Positions 9,157-18,375 of a DNA stretch of 64,000 bases are shown here, in pieces. Origin of the DNA: Simplicispira sedimenti (GTDB taxonomy: Bacteria; Pseudomonadota; Gammaproteobacteria; Burkholderiales; Burkholderiaceae_C); assembly GCF_022760965.1 (NCBI RefSeq), contig NZ_JAKVIJ010000006.1:1-64000 (forward strand). Reading direction: 5' to 3'. The notes under the pieces are model-generated. The model did not search any database. It was not told where the DNA came from and saw only the letters and a list, made by a program, of their open reading frames with translations. The first letter of the stretch is position 1; the number at the start of each line of letters is the position of its first letter. The position numbers and the translations under genes were made by a program.

Positions 9157-10275
9157 ATGCATTCAGTCGTCATCAGCGGCACGGGTCTTTACCAGCCGCC
9201 CCACACCATCACCAACGCCGAGCTGGTGGAATCCTTCAACCGCTACGTGGACCTGCAGAATGCCCAGCATGCCACCGAGATTGCCGCAGGCACGCGCGAG
9301 CCGCTGCAGCACTCCAGCGTGGAGTTCATCGAGAAGGCATCGGGCATCAAACAGCGTTATGTGCTCGAAAAATCCGGCATCCTCGACCCGACACGCATGT
9401 ACCCGCGCTTGCAGGAGCGGCCTGACGACCAACTCTCGCTGATGGGCGAGCTCGCCGTGGCCGCGTCCCAGCAGGCGCTGCAGCAGGCGGGCAAGACCGG
9501 CGCCGACATCGACGCCGTGCTGTGTGCGGCCTCCAACATGCAGCGCGCCTACCCCGCCATGGCCGTGGAAATCCAGCAGGCCCTGGGTGCTGGCGGCTAT
9601 GGCTTCGACATGAACGTCGCCTGCTCGTCGGCCACTTTTGCCATTGAGCAGGCCGTCAACGCCGTACGCACGGGCAGTGCAAAGTGCGTTCTGGTGGTCA
9701 ACCCCGAGATCACCTCGGGCCACCAGGCCTGGAACGACCGCGACTGCCACTTCATCTTTGGCGACGTCTGCACGGCAGTGATCGTCGAACGCGCCGACAC
9801 GGCCACCGCCGCCGACGCCTGGGAGGTGCTGGGCACGCGCCTGGCAACCCAGTTCTCCAACAACATCCGCAACAACTTCGGCTTTCTCAATCGCAGCGAG
9901 GACAGTGACCCGAACGCACGCGACAAGACCTTCCGCCAGGAAGGCCGCAAGGTGTTCAAGGAGGTGGTGCCCATTGCGGCCGCCCACATCGAAGGCCACC
10001 TGAGCGACCTGGGCCACGCACCCAGCGCCGTGCGCCGCTACTGGCTGCACCAGGCCAACCAAGGCATGAACCAGCTCGTCATCAAGAAGCTGGCGGGCGA
10101 CGCCAGCGCCGATCTGGCGCCACTGATTCTGGATGAGTTCGCCAACACCGCCTCGGCGGGTTCCATCATCGCCTTCCACAAGCACCGCGCCGACCTGGCG
10201 GCAGGCGATGTGGGCGTGATCTGCTCCTTTGGCGCTGGTTACTCGGTGGGCAGCGTCGTGCTGCGCAAGCGCTAA
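9157..10275 (+). CDS. Beta-ketoacyl-ACP synthase III-like protein (long form)
   Basis: 372 residues of the thiolase fold. The KAS III triad is complete: Cys156 (NVACSSATF), His298 (LHQANQG) and Asn330 (FANTASAGS). It is about 50 residues longer than housekeeping FabH, with an insertion in the N-terminal half, as in the alternative long FabH-like enzymes of Pseudomonas and beta-proteobacteria. It likely condenses an acyl-CoA with malonyl-ACP; the acyl substrate is unknown. Start 9157 (MHSVVISGTG) matches the family N-terminus. It lies between tal and pgi in the same direction, 13 bp before pgi. Confidence 0.85.
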   Translation: MHSVVISGTGLYQPPHTITNAELVESFNRYVDLQNAQHATEIAAGTREPLQHSSVEFIEKASGIKQRYVLEKSGILDPTRMYPRLQERPDDQLSLMGELAVAASQQALQQAGKTGADIDAVLCAASNMQRAYPAMAVEIQQALGAGGYGFDMNVACSSATFAIEQAVNAVRTGSAKCVLVVNPEITSGHQAWNDRDCHFIFGDVCTAVIVERADTATAADAWEVLGTRLATQFSNNIRNNFGFLNRSEDSDPNARDKTFRQEGRKVFKEVVPIAAAHIEGHLSDLGHAPSAVRRYWLHQANQGMNQLVIKKLAGDASADLAPLILDEFANTASAGSIIAFHKHRADLAAGDVGVICSFGAGYSVGSVVLRKR

Positions 10276-10288
10276 CCCCACAGACTCC

Positions 10289-11866
10289 ATGGCCGCCGCC
10301 TTTCCACGGTGCGACGAAACGCCGCAGTGGGCGCAACTGCGTGCGCACCATGCGGCGCAGGGGGCGCGCTTTGATTTGCGCCATGCCTTTGCCGAAGACA
10401 CGCAGCGCTTTGCGCATTTCAGCCAAGAGGCACCCCAGGTATTTGCCGACCTGTCCAAAAACCTGTGGGACCAAAAGACTGAAGCCCTGCTGCTGGACAT
10501 GGCAAGCGCCTGCGGCCTGGCGCAGCGGCGCGACGCCATGCTGGCGGGGCAGCGCATCAACACCACCGAGAACCGGCCCGTACTGCACACCCTGTTGCGC
10601 CGCCCTGCCGGGCTAGAGCTGCCGGGTGACGAGCCCTGGTTGCCCCAGGCACTGCAGCAGGTGCACGCCACGCTGCAGGCCATGCTCGACTGCGCCGAGG
10701 CGCTGCGCAACGACCCCACCATCACCGATGTGGTGAACATCGGCATCGGCGGCTCGGACCTGGGGCCGCAAATGGCGGTGCTGGCGTTGGAGCAGTTCCG
10801 CGTTCCGGGCAAGCGCTTTCATTTCGTCTCCAACATCGATGGCCACGAACTCAAGCGCGTGCTGCGTGCGGTACGGCCCGAAAGCACGGTCTTCCTGGTG
10901 GCCTCCAAAACCTTCACCACGCCGGAGACCATGACCAATGCCCGCTCGGCGCTCGACTGGTTTGTGGCCCAGGGAGGGCAGGATGTGGCGCGGCACTTTG
11001 TGGCGCTGACCTGCAACGTGGAGGCGGCGTGCCAATGGGGCATCACCACCACCTTCGGGTTCTGGGACTGGGTCGGCGGACGCTATTCGCTCTGGTCGGC
11101 CATCGGCATGCCCATCGCCATCGCGATCGGAGCCGAGGGTTTTCGCATGCTGCTGGCGGGTGCGCATGCCATGGACGAGCATTTCCGCACCGCGCCACTG
11201 ACCACCAACCTACCGGTGCGCCTGGCACTGCTGGATGTCTGGTACCGCAACTTCCTGGGTTTTTCCAGCCGCTGTATCGCCCCGTACCACGCGGGCCTGC
11301 GCCGCCTGGCGGCGCATTGGCAACAACTGGAAATGGAAAGCAACGGCAAGCGTGTGGACCAAACAGGGCGCACCCTGCCCTTTGCGACCTCACCGGTGCT
11401 CTGGGGTGAGCCTGGGAGCAACGGGCAGCATGCCTTTTTTCAGATGTTGCACCAGGGCACCGACGTGCTGCCGCTGGAAATCGTGGCGGTGCGCCAATCG
11501 GCACACGGCCTGCCCGGTCACCACGAGATGCTGCTGGCCAACGCCCTGGCGCAAGCCCAGGCATTGATGCTGGGCCGCGCCAGCGACTGCGGGCACCGCC
11601 ATTTCCCGGGCAACCGCCCCAGCACCTTTTTGTTGCTCGACGCGCTCACACCCACATCGCTGGGAGCACTGATCGCTCTGCAAGAGCACCGGGTGTTTGT
11701 GAGCGGCGCCCTGTGGGGCATCAACAGTTTTGACCAGTGGGGCGTGGAGCTGGGCAAGGTGCTGGCCAACGACCTGCAACAGCGTTTGGCCAGTGGCAAC
11801 GTCGAGGGGCTGGACGCCTCGACTGCCGGCATGCTGTGCCGCCTGCGGCAGGATGGCTCCCACTGA
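10289..11866 (+). CDS. pgi: Glucose-6-phosphate isomerase
   Basis: Interconverts glucose-6-phosphate and fructose-6-phosphate, feeding glycolysis/gluconeogenesis and the fructose-6-phosphate used by GlmS. 525 residues, full length. Family signatures are visible: GIGGSDLGPQM, FVSNIDGHEL, SKTFTTPET, and GINSFDQWGVELGK near the C-terminus. The ATG at 10289 follows the preceding stop by 13 bp; the reading frame opens further upstream, but inside the previous gene. It converges on flgN, with 40 bp between the stop codons and no obvious terminator. Confidence 0.96.
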   Translation: MAAAFPRCDETPQWAQLRAHHAAQGARFDLRHAFAEDTQRFAHFSQEAPQVFADLSKNLWDQKTEALLLDMASACGLAQRRDAMLAGQRINTTENRPVLHTLLRRPAGLELPGDEPWLPQALQQVHATLQAMLDCAEALRNDPTITDVVNIGIGGSDLGPQMAVLALEQFRVPGKRFHFVSNIDGHELKRVLRAVRPESTVFLVASKTFTTPETMTNARSALDWFVAQGGQDVARHFVALTCNVEAACQWGITTTFGFWDWVGGRYSLWSAIGMPIAIAIGAEGFRMLLAGAHAMDEHFRTAPLTTNLPVRLALLDVWYRNFLGFSSRCIAPYHAGLRRLAAHWQQLEMESNGKRVDQTGRTLPFATSPVLWGEPGSNGQHAFFQMLHQGTDVLPLEIVAVRQSAHGLPGHHEMLLANALAQAQALMLGRASDCGHRHFPGNRPSTFLLLDALTPTSLGALIALQEHRVFVSGALWGINSFDQWGVELGKVLANDLQQRLASGNVEGLDASTAGMLCRLRQDGSH

Positions 11867-11906
11867 CACGCGCGGTGTCTGGACCAGAGAAACCCTCCAA
11901 CCGCGT

Positions 11907-12254
11907 TCAGGTCGTGGAGCGGTAGATACGCGCCGCCGAGCCCGCCTGCCCATAGGTAGGGGCCGGTTCGGCAGGAGGCAGGATGGAAGCGGCCTGCCGA
12001 TCCACCAACGCCCCCAGGCGAGCAAGCTGCTCACGCTGCATGGCAAGCTGATTGCTCACCGCCTGCATGCGTGGCCGCAAGGCCTCGGGCCAGGGCTGGC
12101 CTTGCAAGCCACGGCTTGCCTGGATCAAGGCGTCCAGGTCTCTGCGCAGCTGCGCGCTGGATTGCTCCGCCGCCAAAGCATCGGCCGCCACAAGGGCGGC
12201 CGACATCTTTGCGAGTTGCTGTTCAACGGCTTGGAGCGCGGCTTCGGGCGTCAT
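11907..12254 (-). CDS. flgN: FlgN-like flagellar export chaperone
   Basis: 115 residues, largely helical and rich in Ala, Leu and Gln, with the tail SAARIYRSTT. FlgN proteins bind the hook-junction proteins FlgK and FlgL before export. The assignment rests on position (last of flgA-flgM-flgN, next to the flgB-L operon), size and helical character rather than on a strong motif. Start 12254 (MTPEAALQAV) is the first plausible ATG; the frame is open upstream only because it shadows flgM. It lies 97 bp downstream of flgM. Confidence 0.75.
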   Translation of the reverse strand: MTPEAALQAVEQQLAKMSAALVAADALAAEQSSAQLRRDLDALIQASRGLQGQPWPEALRPRMQAVSNQLAMQREQLARLGALVDRQAASILPPAEPAPTYGQAGSAARIYRSTT

Positions 12255-12351
12255 GGGCTGGAGTGTAGTGCCAGCAGGGCCTCCGTGGTACAGAAGGTTG
12301 CATCCCTGCAAGGCGTTGCCGCCGTGACCCATTCCATGGGCCGCCAAACGC

Positions 12352-12690
12352 TCAAATCTTGGTGCGCGAGAGGAATTCCTGGCTGTTGGCCAGCATTTTG
12401 TCGGCCACGACCTCGGCATCGACCTTGAACGTGCCGTTTTCGATGGCAGCGCGCACGGCCTTGACCTTGCCGGCGTCAAAATCGCCCTGCACCCGGGCTG
12501 CATTGTCCAAACCCTGGGCCGCCTTGGACAGCGTGACGGGCACGCCGGCCGACGCCACTGCGGCAGCAGCCGCTGCGCTGCCTGCAGGTGCCGCACCTGT
12601 GCTGGCAGCTGGCACGGCCTTGGCTTGGCTCTTGGCCGCCGCACCGGGCGAGAGACCGCCCGGCATTTCCGGTGTTTGTCCTATTTTCAT
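12352..12690 (-). CDS. flgM: Anti-sigma-28 factor FlgM
   Basis: Holds FliA (sigma-28) inactive until the hook is complete and FlgM is exported. 112 residues: an N-terminal unstructured Ala/Pro/Gly-rich half preceded by MKIGQ, and a conserved C-terminal helix region (VKAVRAAIENGTFKVDAEVV, ADKML) that contacts FliA. A good sigma-28 promoter lies 45-71 bp upstream of the start, giving the usual class 3 feedback. It can also be transcribed from flgA, which ends 92 bp upstream. Confidence 0.92.
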   Translation of the reverse strand: MKIGQTPEMPGGLSPGAAAKSQAKAVPAASTGAAPAGSAAAAAAVASAGVPVTLSKAAQGLDNAARVQGDFDAGKVKAVRAAIENGTFKVDAEVVADKMLANSQEFLSRTKI

Positions 12691-12734
12691 CGCTTGCTCC
12701 TAGGGCTCTGGCAACACAGGGCCCGGTAGCAATG

Positions 12735-12761
12735 TTTTCGACCCGCTGGACGCAGACTTTA
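12735..12761 (-). promoter_or_regulatory. Sigma-28 (FliA) promoter of flgM
   Basis: On the minus strand TAAAGTCT, an 11-base spacer and GTCGAAAA match the FliA consensus TAAAGTTT-N11-GCCGATAA at 7/8 and 6/8 positions with exact spacing. The -10 ends 45 bp before the flgM ATG. Confidence 0.7.
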
Positions 12762-12782
12762 GCGGTATTTCCCAAAAAACAC

Positions 12783-13532
12783 CTAAAGTTGGGCGCTTAT
12801 CGTCCCATCATCAAGCACAATACCCTGAATTATTCTGCCATTAGTCATTCTGACGCGCACAGTTTGGCCCACGGCCCCGGCAGACATGGCCTGCCCCGCC
12901 GCCGTGATGGCAAAGCCGGGTCCCTGCGCTTGCACCCGTACCTGGGCGCCATGGGTGAACAATTGCGGCGCCTTGACCATGGATTGGCGCAAGGCCTGCC
13001 CTGCCTGCAGCGGCTGTGCCGCCACCTGCCCCACCCACAGCGCGGGGTCGGCGAGCACGGGGGAGTGCGAAGCCGCCCAATCGACTTCGGCCTGGACGGC
13101 GTCGGCAGCCGTCAACACTGCCCCCGAAGCCACATTGCCCGCCAGCACCCACGCCGGGCCGTAGGCCTTGACCGTGACGGGAAGGAACACATTCCAGCGG
13201 GTGGCACCCTCCACACAACGCAACCCCAGGCGTGTGCGGCCCCACAGCCGGCCTCCGGTGGGCAAATAGGGCTCTGCGCGCGCACAGGGCGCCAGGCGCA
13301 AATGGGGATCCAGCGAACCGACGGTGACTTCCAAGCGAAGGGGGGATGTTTCGGCCAGCCCGCTGCTGCGCAAGGCTTCGTCGGCCCAGCGTTGCGCGAC
13401 CTGGCTCCAATCCATCTGGGCGTGGGCCTGCATTCCCGTCAAGGCCAAGGCCATGAGACACAGCACGCGGGCCGCCAGGCGGTACAGCGCCACCGGCGGG
13501 AGGGTCTGGAAAGGAACAATGGAACGTTGCAT
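12783..13532 (-). CDS. flgA: Flagellar basal body P-ring assembly chaperone FlgA
   Basis: Periplasmic chaperone needed for FlgI to polymerise into the P ring. 249 residues with an N-terminal hydrophobic signal segment ending near QAHA (about residue 38). The C-terminal SAF domain (about 120-249) includes VKAYGPAWVLAGNVASG and ends TVRVRMTNGRIIQGIVLDDG, typical of FlgA. It leads the minus-strand flgA-flgM-flgN group and is divergent from flgB over 260 bp. Confidence 0.93.
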   Translation of the reverse strand: MQRSIVPFQTLPPVALYRLAARVLCLMALALTGMQAHAQMDWSQVAQRWADEALRSSGLAETSPLRLEVTVGSLDPHLRLAPCARAEPYLPTGGRLWGRTRLGLRCVEGATRWNVFLPVTVKAYGPAWVLAGNVASGAVLTAADAVQAEVDWAASHSPVLADPALWVGQVAAQPLQAGQALRQSMVKAPQLFTHGAQVRVQAQGPGFAITAAGQAMSAGAVGQTVRVRMTNGRIIQGIVLDDGTISAQL

Positions 13533-13792
13533 GGCGGCTCTCCCGCAGTGGCTTGCGCGGCCCGCGCAGTGCGGCCGTACGTGGGGAATCGTCGAAGCCC
13601 GGTCATCGTCTGCGCTGTGCCTCGAACACTGATGAGCACTTTAGGCCCGATGAGGGCCGACGAAGCGGCAAATTGCGCACCCATCACCACGTTCTTCGGG
13701 CTTTAGAAAAGTGGGGGCATTTCCATAATCAGCCCATGCCGGAAGTCCGACTGGACACTCCGGCGCCGTGCAATCCGTGGTGCGAGGTCCCC

Positions 13793-14218
13793 ATGCTAGA
13801 CAAGATGACGAACCGGCTCGATTTCCAAGGCAAGGCCCTGGTGCTGCGTGCCGAGCGCCAGCGCGTCATTGCCAGCAACATCGCCAACGCCGATACCCCA
13901 GGCTACGTGGGCCGGGACATGAAATTCAGCGAGGCGCTGCGCGCAGCCACAGGAACCGAACCCAAGACCTTGGCAACCACAGGCGGAACGCCCGCCGCTG
14001 CCGACGCGCGGCACTTTGCCCTCTCGTCCACCCTGCCCAGCAGCCAGAACGGCAAGCTCGGCTACACGGTGCAAACCCAGCCCTCTCTGGACCAGAACAC
14101 CGTGGACATGGACCGAGAACGCGCCAATTTTGTGGACAACGCCGTGCGCTACGAGGCCACGCTGCGCTTCTTCAACGGCCAGGCCAAGACCATGCTCAGC
14201 GCCATCACCGGCCAGTGA
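13793..14218 (+). CDS. flgB: Flagellar basal-body rod protein FlgB
   Basis: Proximal rod subunit, exported by the flagellar type III system. 141 residues; the N-terminal rod signature (RQRVIASNIANADTPGYVGR) is intact and the C-terminus ends in a helix carrying ALR-like heptads. Start 13793 has GAGG 6 bp upstream and matches the family (MLDKMTNRLDF). The frame extends back to 13553 with ATGs such as 13736, but these have no family similarity. First gene of the flgB-L operon. The 260-bp gap to flgA should hold the class 2 promoters, but I could not identify a convincing FlhDC or sigma-54 site. Confidence 0.95.
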   Translation: MLDKMTNRLDFQGKALVLRAERQRVIASNIANADTPGYVGRDMKFSEALRAATGTEPKTLATTGGTPAAADARHFALSSTLPSSQNGKLGYTVQTQPSLDQNTVDMDRERANFVDNAVRYEATLRFFNGQAKTMLSAITGQ

Positions 14219-14242
14219 TGGCAGCAGAAAGCGAAATTCATC

Positions 14243-14647
14243 ATGTCGATGTTCTCCATCTTCAACGTCTCGGGCAGCGCGGTCAGCGCGCAGTCCCAAC
14301 GCCTCAACGTGGTCGCCAGCAACCTGGCCAACGTCGATGCCGTGGCCGGCCCCGACGGCAAGGCCTACAAGGCGCGCCAGGTGGTTTTCCAAACCCAGGC
14401 CATGGGACCGGACAACGCCGCCGGGGTGCGCGTATCCGCCGTCAAGGAAAGCGAAACCCCTGGACGCCGCGTGCACGACCCCAGCCACCCGGCTGCCGAC
14501 GAGGAAGGCTACGTGACCCACTCCAACGTCAATGCCGTGGACGAGATGGTCAACATGATCTCGGCCTCGCGCTCGTACCAGAACAACGTCGAGGTCATGA
14601 ACACGGCCAAGTCGCTGCTGCTCAAGACACTGCAGATCGGCCAGTGA
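14243..14647 (+). CDS. flgC: Flagellar basal-body rod protein FlgC
   Basis: Proximal rod protein, 134 residues. It has the N-terminal rod motif (QSQRLNVVASNLANVDAVAG) and the C-terminal helix (VNAVDEMVNMISASRSYQNN) that pack together in the rod. 24 bp after flgB in the same operon. Confidence 0.96.
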   Translation: MSMFSIFNVSGSAVSAQSQRLNVVASNLANVDAVAGPDGKAYKARQVVFQTQAMGPDNAAGVRVSAVKESETPGRRVHDPSHPAADEEGYVTHSNVNAVDEMVNMISASRSYQNNVEVMNTAKSLLLKTLQIGQ

Positions 14648-14663
14648 TTTCGGGAGACACACC

Positions 14664-15329
14664 ATGTTCATGACCCCCATTGACACCAGCGCGCTGGATG
14701 CCGGCAGAACCACCACGGCGGCCCAATCCAACAACGCCTCGGACGCTGCCCAGTCACAGGACCGTTTTCTCAAGCTCCTGGTTGCGCAGCTCAACAACCA
14801 GGACCCGATGAACCCGCTGGACAACGCGCAGATGACCTCGCAGATCGCGCAGATCAACACGGTCACCGGCATCCAGCAGCTCAACGACACCGTCAAGGGC
14901 ATGATGAACCAGTTTGCCGCCCAGCAATTGATGCAGGCCGGCAGCATGGTGGGCCGCCAGGTGCTGGTGGAGGGCAACACCCTGGCCATCGACAGCACCA
15001 CCGACAAGGCGGGCGGCGTCTTCGACCTGGCCGGCTCTGCCGCCTCGGTCACCGTGCAGGTGCTGGACCCCAATGGCAAGCAGGTGGGCACCGTGGAAAT
15101 GGGCCCGCTCAAGGCCGGGCGCTACAACTTCGACTGGGACACCTCGGACTATGAAGGCGCCACCCCGCTGCGCTTCAAGGTGGTGGCGGCCAATGGCGAG
15201 ACGGCGGTGGCGTCCACCGCACTGATGCGCGACAAGGTCAGCGCCGTCAGCATGGACAACGGCACCCTGTACCTGCAACTCGAAGGCGGCGGCACCGCCA
15301 ACTACAACGGCATCAAGGCCATTCTGTAA
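14664..15329 (+). CDS. flgD: Flagellar hook assembly (capping) protein FlgD
   Basis: Scaffold at the tip of the growing hook that places FlgE subunits. 221 residues. The conserved N-terminal segment (QDRFLKLLVAQLNNQDPMNP, then DNAQMTSQIAQ) covers about residues 31-60; the C-terminal half carries the FlgD Ig-like and tudor-like domains (GRYNFDWDTSDYEG). 16 bp after flgC; a GGGAGA site precedes the start. Confidence 0.95.
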   Translation: MFMTPIDTSALDAGRTTTAAQSNNASDAAQSQDRFLKLLVAQLNNQDPMNPLDNAQMTSQIAQINTVTGIQQLNDTVKGMMNQFAAQQLMQAGSMVGRQVLVEGNTLAIDSTTDKAGGVFDLAGSAASVTVQVLDPNGKQVGTVEMGPLKAGRYNFDWDTSDYEGATPLRFKVVAANGETAVASTALMRDKVSAVSMDNGTLYLQLEGGGTANYNGIKAIL

Positions 15330-15351
15330 TTACTGCGAAGGAGCTTCCACC

Positions 15352-16626
15352 ATGGCATTCCAGCACGGCCTCTCGGGCCTCAACGCCGCCAGCAAGAACC
15401 TGGACGTGATCGGCCACAACATCGCCAACGCCAATACCACCGGTTTCAAGGCCTCACGTGCCGAGTTCGCCGACATGGTGGCCTCCGCCATCGGCGGCGC
15501 GGGCGGCAGCAACGTGGGCATTGGCGTGCAGGTGGCTGCCGTGGCGCAGCAGTTCTCGCAAGGCAACCTCACGGTCACCGGCAACACGCTGGACGTGGCC
15601 ATCAACGGCAGCGGCTTTTTCATGCTGCAGCAGCCCGATGGCTCCTCGGCCTACACCCGCGCGGGCAACTTCAAGCTCGACAAGGACGGCGACCTCAAGA
15701 CCAACAGTGGCGCGCGGGTGCTGGGCTATCCGATCGATCCGGCCACCGGACTGCGCACGGCCACCGTCCCAGGCCCGCTGAACTTCCCCTCGTCCCAGCC
15801 GATTGCGGCCAAGCAGACCACCACGGTCACGGCCGCCTTCAACCTGGATGCGCGCGCCTACGACGCCGCCGGCGTGCCTGCCACCCCCGGCCCACCACCC
15901 ACACCGGCCATTCCACCCACGCCCCGTGCCACCTATGGCACCTCGATCAATGTGTTCGACAGCCAGGGCGTGGCCGTCCCCGTGACCCTGTACTTCCAGA
16001 AGACAGCCACGGACAACGAGTGGGAGGTGTACGACTCGCTCGACCTTGCGGCACCCTCCAGGGGCACCATCACGTTTGACAACAACGGCGCCATCACGGG
16101 CCCCGTGGCCCCCGCGCCCGCCACGGGCTTTGGGCTGACGCTGTCGGTGGACCCTTCGCCACCCAACCCCAACAACCTGCCGGCCTTCAACGTGCTGGTG
16201 AACCTGGACGACGTGACCCAGTTCGGCAGCAAGTTTGCCGTGTCCGACCTGAGCCAGGACGGCTATGCCTCGGGCGAGCTCACGGGCATCAACATCGAGG
16301 CCAGCGGCATGATCATGGCGCGCTACTCCAACGGCATGACGCGTGCCGAAGGCCAGGTGGCGCTGGCCAACTTCCGCAACCCGCAGGGCCTGATGGCCGT
16401 GGGCAACAACAACTGGGTCGAGACCTTCGAGTCGGGCCAGCCCGTCATGGGCACCCCCACCGATGGCAACTTCGGCGCCCTGCGCTCGGGTGCGCTGGAA
16501 GACTCCAACGTGGACCTCACGGCCGAGTTGGTCAACATGATGACGGCGCAGCGCACCTACCAGGCCAATGCGCAAACCATCAAGACCCAGGACCAGGTGA
16601 TGTCCACCCTGGTGAATTTGCGATGA
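15352..16626 (+). CDS. flgE: Flagellar hook protein FlgE
   Basis: Main hook subunit, 424 residues. N-terminal rod/hook motif (LNAASKNLDVIGHNIANANT) and C-terminal motif (LTAELVNMMTAQRTYQANAQ) are intact; between them are the FlgE D1/D2 domains, with a Pro-rich insertion (about residues 184-198, GPPPTPAIPPTPRA) that is probably a surface loop. 22 bp after flgD. A GC-rich dispersed repeat follows the stop. Confidence 0.96.
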   Translation: MAFQHGLSGLNAASKNLDVIGHNIANANTTGFKASRAEFADMVASAIGGAGGSNVGIGVQVAAVAQQFSQGNLTVTGNTLDVAINGSGFFMLQQPDGSSAYTRAGNFKLDKDGDLKTNSGARVLGYPIDPATGLRTATVPGPLNFPSSQPIAAKQTTTVTAAFNLDARAYDAAGVPATPGPPPTPAIPPTPRATYGTSINVFDSQGVAVPVTLYFQKTATDNEWEVYDSLDLAAPSRGTITFDNNGAITGPVAPAPATGFGLTLSVDPSPPNPNNLPAFNVLVNLDDVTQFGSKFAVSDLSQDGYASGELTGINIEASGMIMARYSNGMTRAEGQVALANFRNPQGLMAVGNNNWVETFESGQPVMGTPTDGNFGALRSGALEDSNVDLTAELVNMMTAQRTYQANAQTIKTQDQVMSTLVNLR

Positions 16627-16627
16627 A

Positions 16628-16741
16628 CCCCCTGAGCGGCTGCGCCGCTTCCCCCCTTCTCTCGCGCTTCGCGCGGGAGGGAGGACGCCGCCAACGCTGC
16701 GGGGCGGCCCTTGCGCGGCGGCCCGCGCTTCGGCCACGCCA
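16628..16741 (+). repeat. GC-rich dispersed repeat, copy 1
   Basis: Fills the flgE-flgF gap. It starts CCCCCTGAGCGGCTGCGCCG, continues with a C-rich run and a local CGCGCTTCGCGCG palindrome, and has the shared core GGGGCGGCCCTTGCGCGG near its end. Shared blocks occur in the same order at 21322-21434 and, inverted, at 53786-53902, with a partial copy at 25972-26012. Confidence 0.75.
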
Positions 16742-16799
16742 GATTCAGGCGCAGCGGACGACGCGCAGCACGGCAAGCCACTGAAAAGAAAGCGACGCC

Positions 16800-17540
16800 A
16801 TGGACCGCATCATCTACACCACCATGACCGGCGCCAACGCGGCCGCGCATCGGCAGGCCGTGCTGTCCCACAACCTGGCCAATGCGTCCACGCCGGGGTT
16901 CCGCGCCGAGATGTCCACCTTCCGTTCGGTGCCGCTGCAGGGCGACGGCGCCAGTACCCGGGTGTTTGCGCTGGAGGCCACCTCGGGCCACCGCGACATT
17001 TCCGGCCCGGCCCAGCGCACAGGCCGCAGCCTGGACGCCATGGCCATGGGCAACGCCTGGTTTGCGGTCCAGGGCGCGGATGGCACCGAGGCCTACACGC
17101 GCGCAGGCTCCTTTGAAGTGTCGGCCACCGGCCAGTTGCTGACCTCCACCGGTCGGCCCGTGCTGTCCGACGGCGGCGCGCCCATCGACATTCCGCCAGG
17201 GGCCGAAGTCTCGCTGGGCAGCGACGGCACCGTGACGGCACGCACCGGCGGGCAGGCGCCGCAGGCCGTGGGGCGCCTCAAGCTGGCCACCCCCACGCCG
17301 GAAGACCCGCTCAAGCGCGGCGACGACGGGCTGTTCCGAGCCACGTCAGGCGAGCCCATTCCCAACGATGCCAACGCCCGCATGGCCAGCGGCACGCTGG
17401 AAGGCTCGAACGTCAACGCCGTCGAATGCATGGTGGGCATGATCGCCGCCTCGCGCCAATTCGAGCAACAGATGCGACTGCTGCAAACCGCAGAAACCAA
17501 CGACAAAACGGCCAGCCAACTGCTGGGCATGAACGGCTAA
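16800..17540 (+). CDS. flgF: Flagellar basal-body rod protein FlgF
   Basis: Proximal rod protein, 246 residues. The N-terminus (RQAVLSHNLANASTPGFRAE) and C-terminus (LEGSNVNAVECMVGMIAASR) carry the rod-family motifs. It is separated from flgE by 173 bp of repeat DNA, the only large gap in the first half of the operon. Confidence 0.95.
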   Translation: MDRIIYTTMTGANAAAHRQAVLSHNLANASTPGFRAEMSTFRSVPLQGDGASTRVFALEATSGHRDISGPAQRTGRSLDAMAMGNAWFAVQGADGTEAYTRAGSFEVSATGQLLTSTGRPVLSDGGAPIDIPPGAEVSLGSDGTVTARTGGQAPQAVGRLKLATPTPEDPLKRGDDGLFRATSGEPIPNDANARMASGTLEGSNVNAVECMVGMIAASRQFEQQMRLLQTAETNDKTASQLLGMNG

Positions 17541-17565
17541 GCGCCACCCGCCAGGAGATACCGCC

Positions 17566-18348
17566 ATGATGAATTCCCTCTGGATTGCCAAGACCGGCAT
17601 GACTGCCCAGCAAACACAGCTGGACGTGATCTCGCACAACCTGGCCAACGTCTCGACCACGGGCTTCAAGCGCAACAACGCGGTGTTCGAAGACCTGATC
17701 TACCAGAACCTACGCCAGGTGGGTGCCAACACCACCGAGCAAAACCAGTTGCCCACCGGCCTGCACCTGGGCCTGGGCGTGCGCACCGTGGCCACCAGCC
17801 GCAACTTCACCCAGGGTTCGCTGCAGGAAACCAAGAACAGCCTGGACGTGGCCATCAACGGCAACGGCTTCTTCGAGGTCACCATGCCCGACGGCACCAT
17901 CGGCTACACGCGCGATGGCTCCTTCCAGGTGGACGCCCAGGGCCGCGTGGTCACCTCCAGCGGTCTGCCGGTGGCCAACGGCATTACCGTACCGCAAGGG
18001 GCCACCAGCATCAGCATCAGCGCGGACGGCGTGGTCTCCGCCATCGTGGCAGGCAACACCCAGCCGCAACAGTTGGGCAGCCTGGCCATGTCCAGTTTCA
18101 TCAACCCCGCGGGCCTGGAGCCCGTGGGCCAGAACCTGTTCAAGGAATCGGCCGCCTCGGGCCAGCCGCAACAGGGCACGCCCGGCACCAACGGGCTGGG
18201 CTTCATCAAGCAGGGGTTCCTGGAGTCGTCCAACATCAACGTGGTGGAAGAGCTGGTCAACATGATCCAGACCCAGCGCGCCTACGAGATGAATTCCAAA
18301 GCCATCCAGACCAGCGACCAGATGCTGGCCAAGCTCAGCCAGCTCTGA
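17566..18348 (+). CDS. flgG: Flagellar basal-body rod protein FlgG (distal rod)
   Basis: Distal rod subunit, 260 residues, the canonical length. Starts MMNSLWIAKTGM; contains QTQLDVISHNLANVSTTGFK and, near the C-terminus, LESSNINVVEELVNMIQTQR. 25 bp after flgF, with AGGAGA before the start. Confidence 0.97.
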   Translation: MMNSLWIAKTGMTAQQTQLDVISHNLANVSTTGFKRNNAVFEDLIYQNLRQVGANTTEQNQLPTGLHLGLGVRTVATSRNFTQGSLQETKNSLDVAINGNGFFEVTMPDGTIGYTRDGSFQVDAQGRVVTSSGLPVANGITVPQGATSISISADGVVSAIVAGNTQPQQLGSLAMSSFINPAGLEPVGQNLFKESAASGQPQQGTPGTNGLGFIKQGFLESSNINVVEELVNMIQTQRAYEMNSKAIQTSDQMLAKLSQL

Positions 18349-18375
18349 ACCTCTCTTGCGCCACGGAGCCACACC

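Noticed and set aside
13533..13792. FlhDC or sigma-54 promoter for flgB
   Set aside because: I searched the 260-bp gap by eye for TGGCAC-N5-TTGC and FlhDC-like boxes and found no convincing match, so none is reported.
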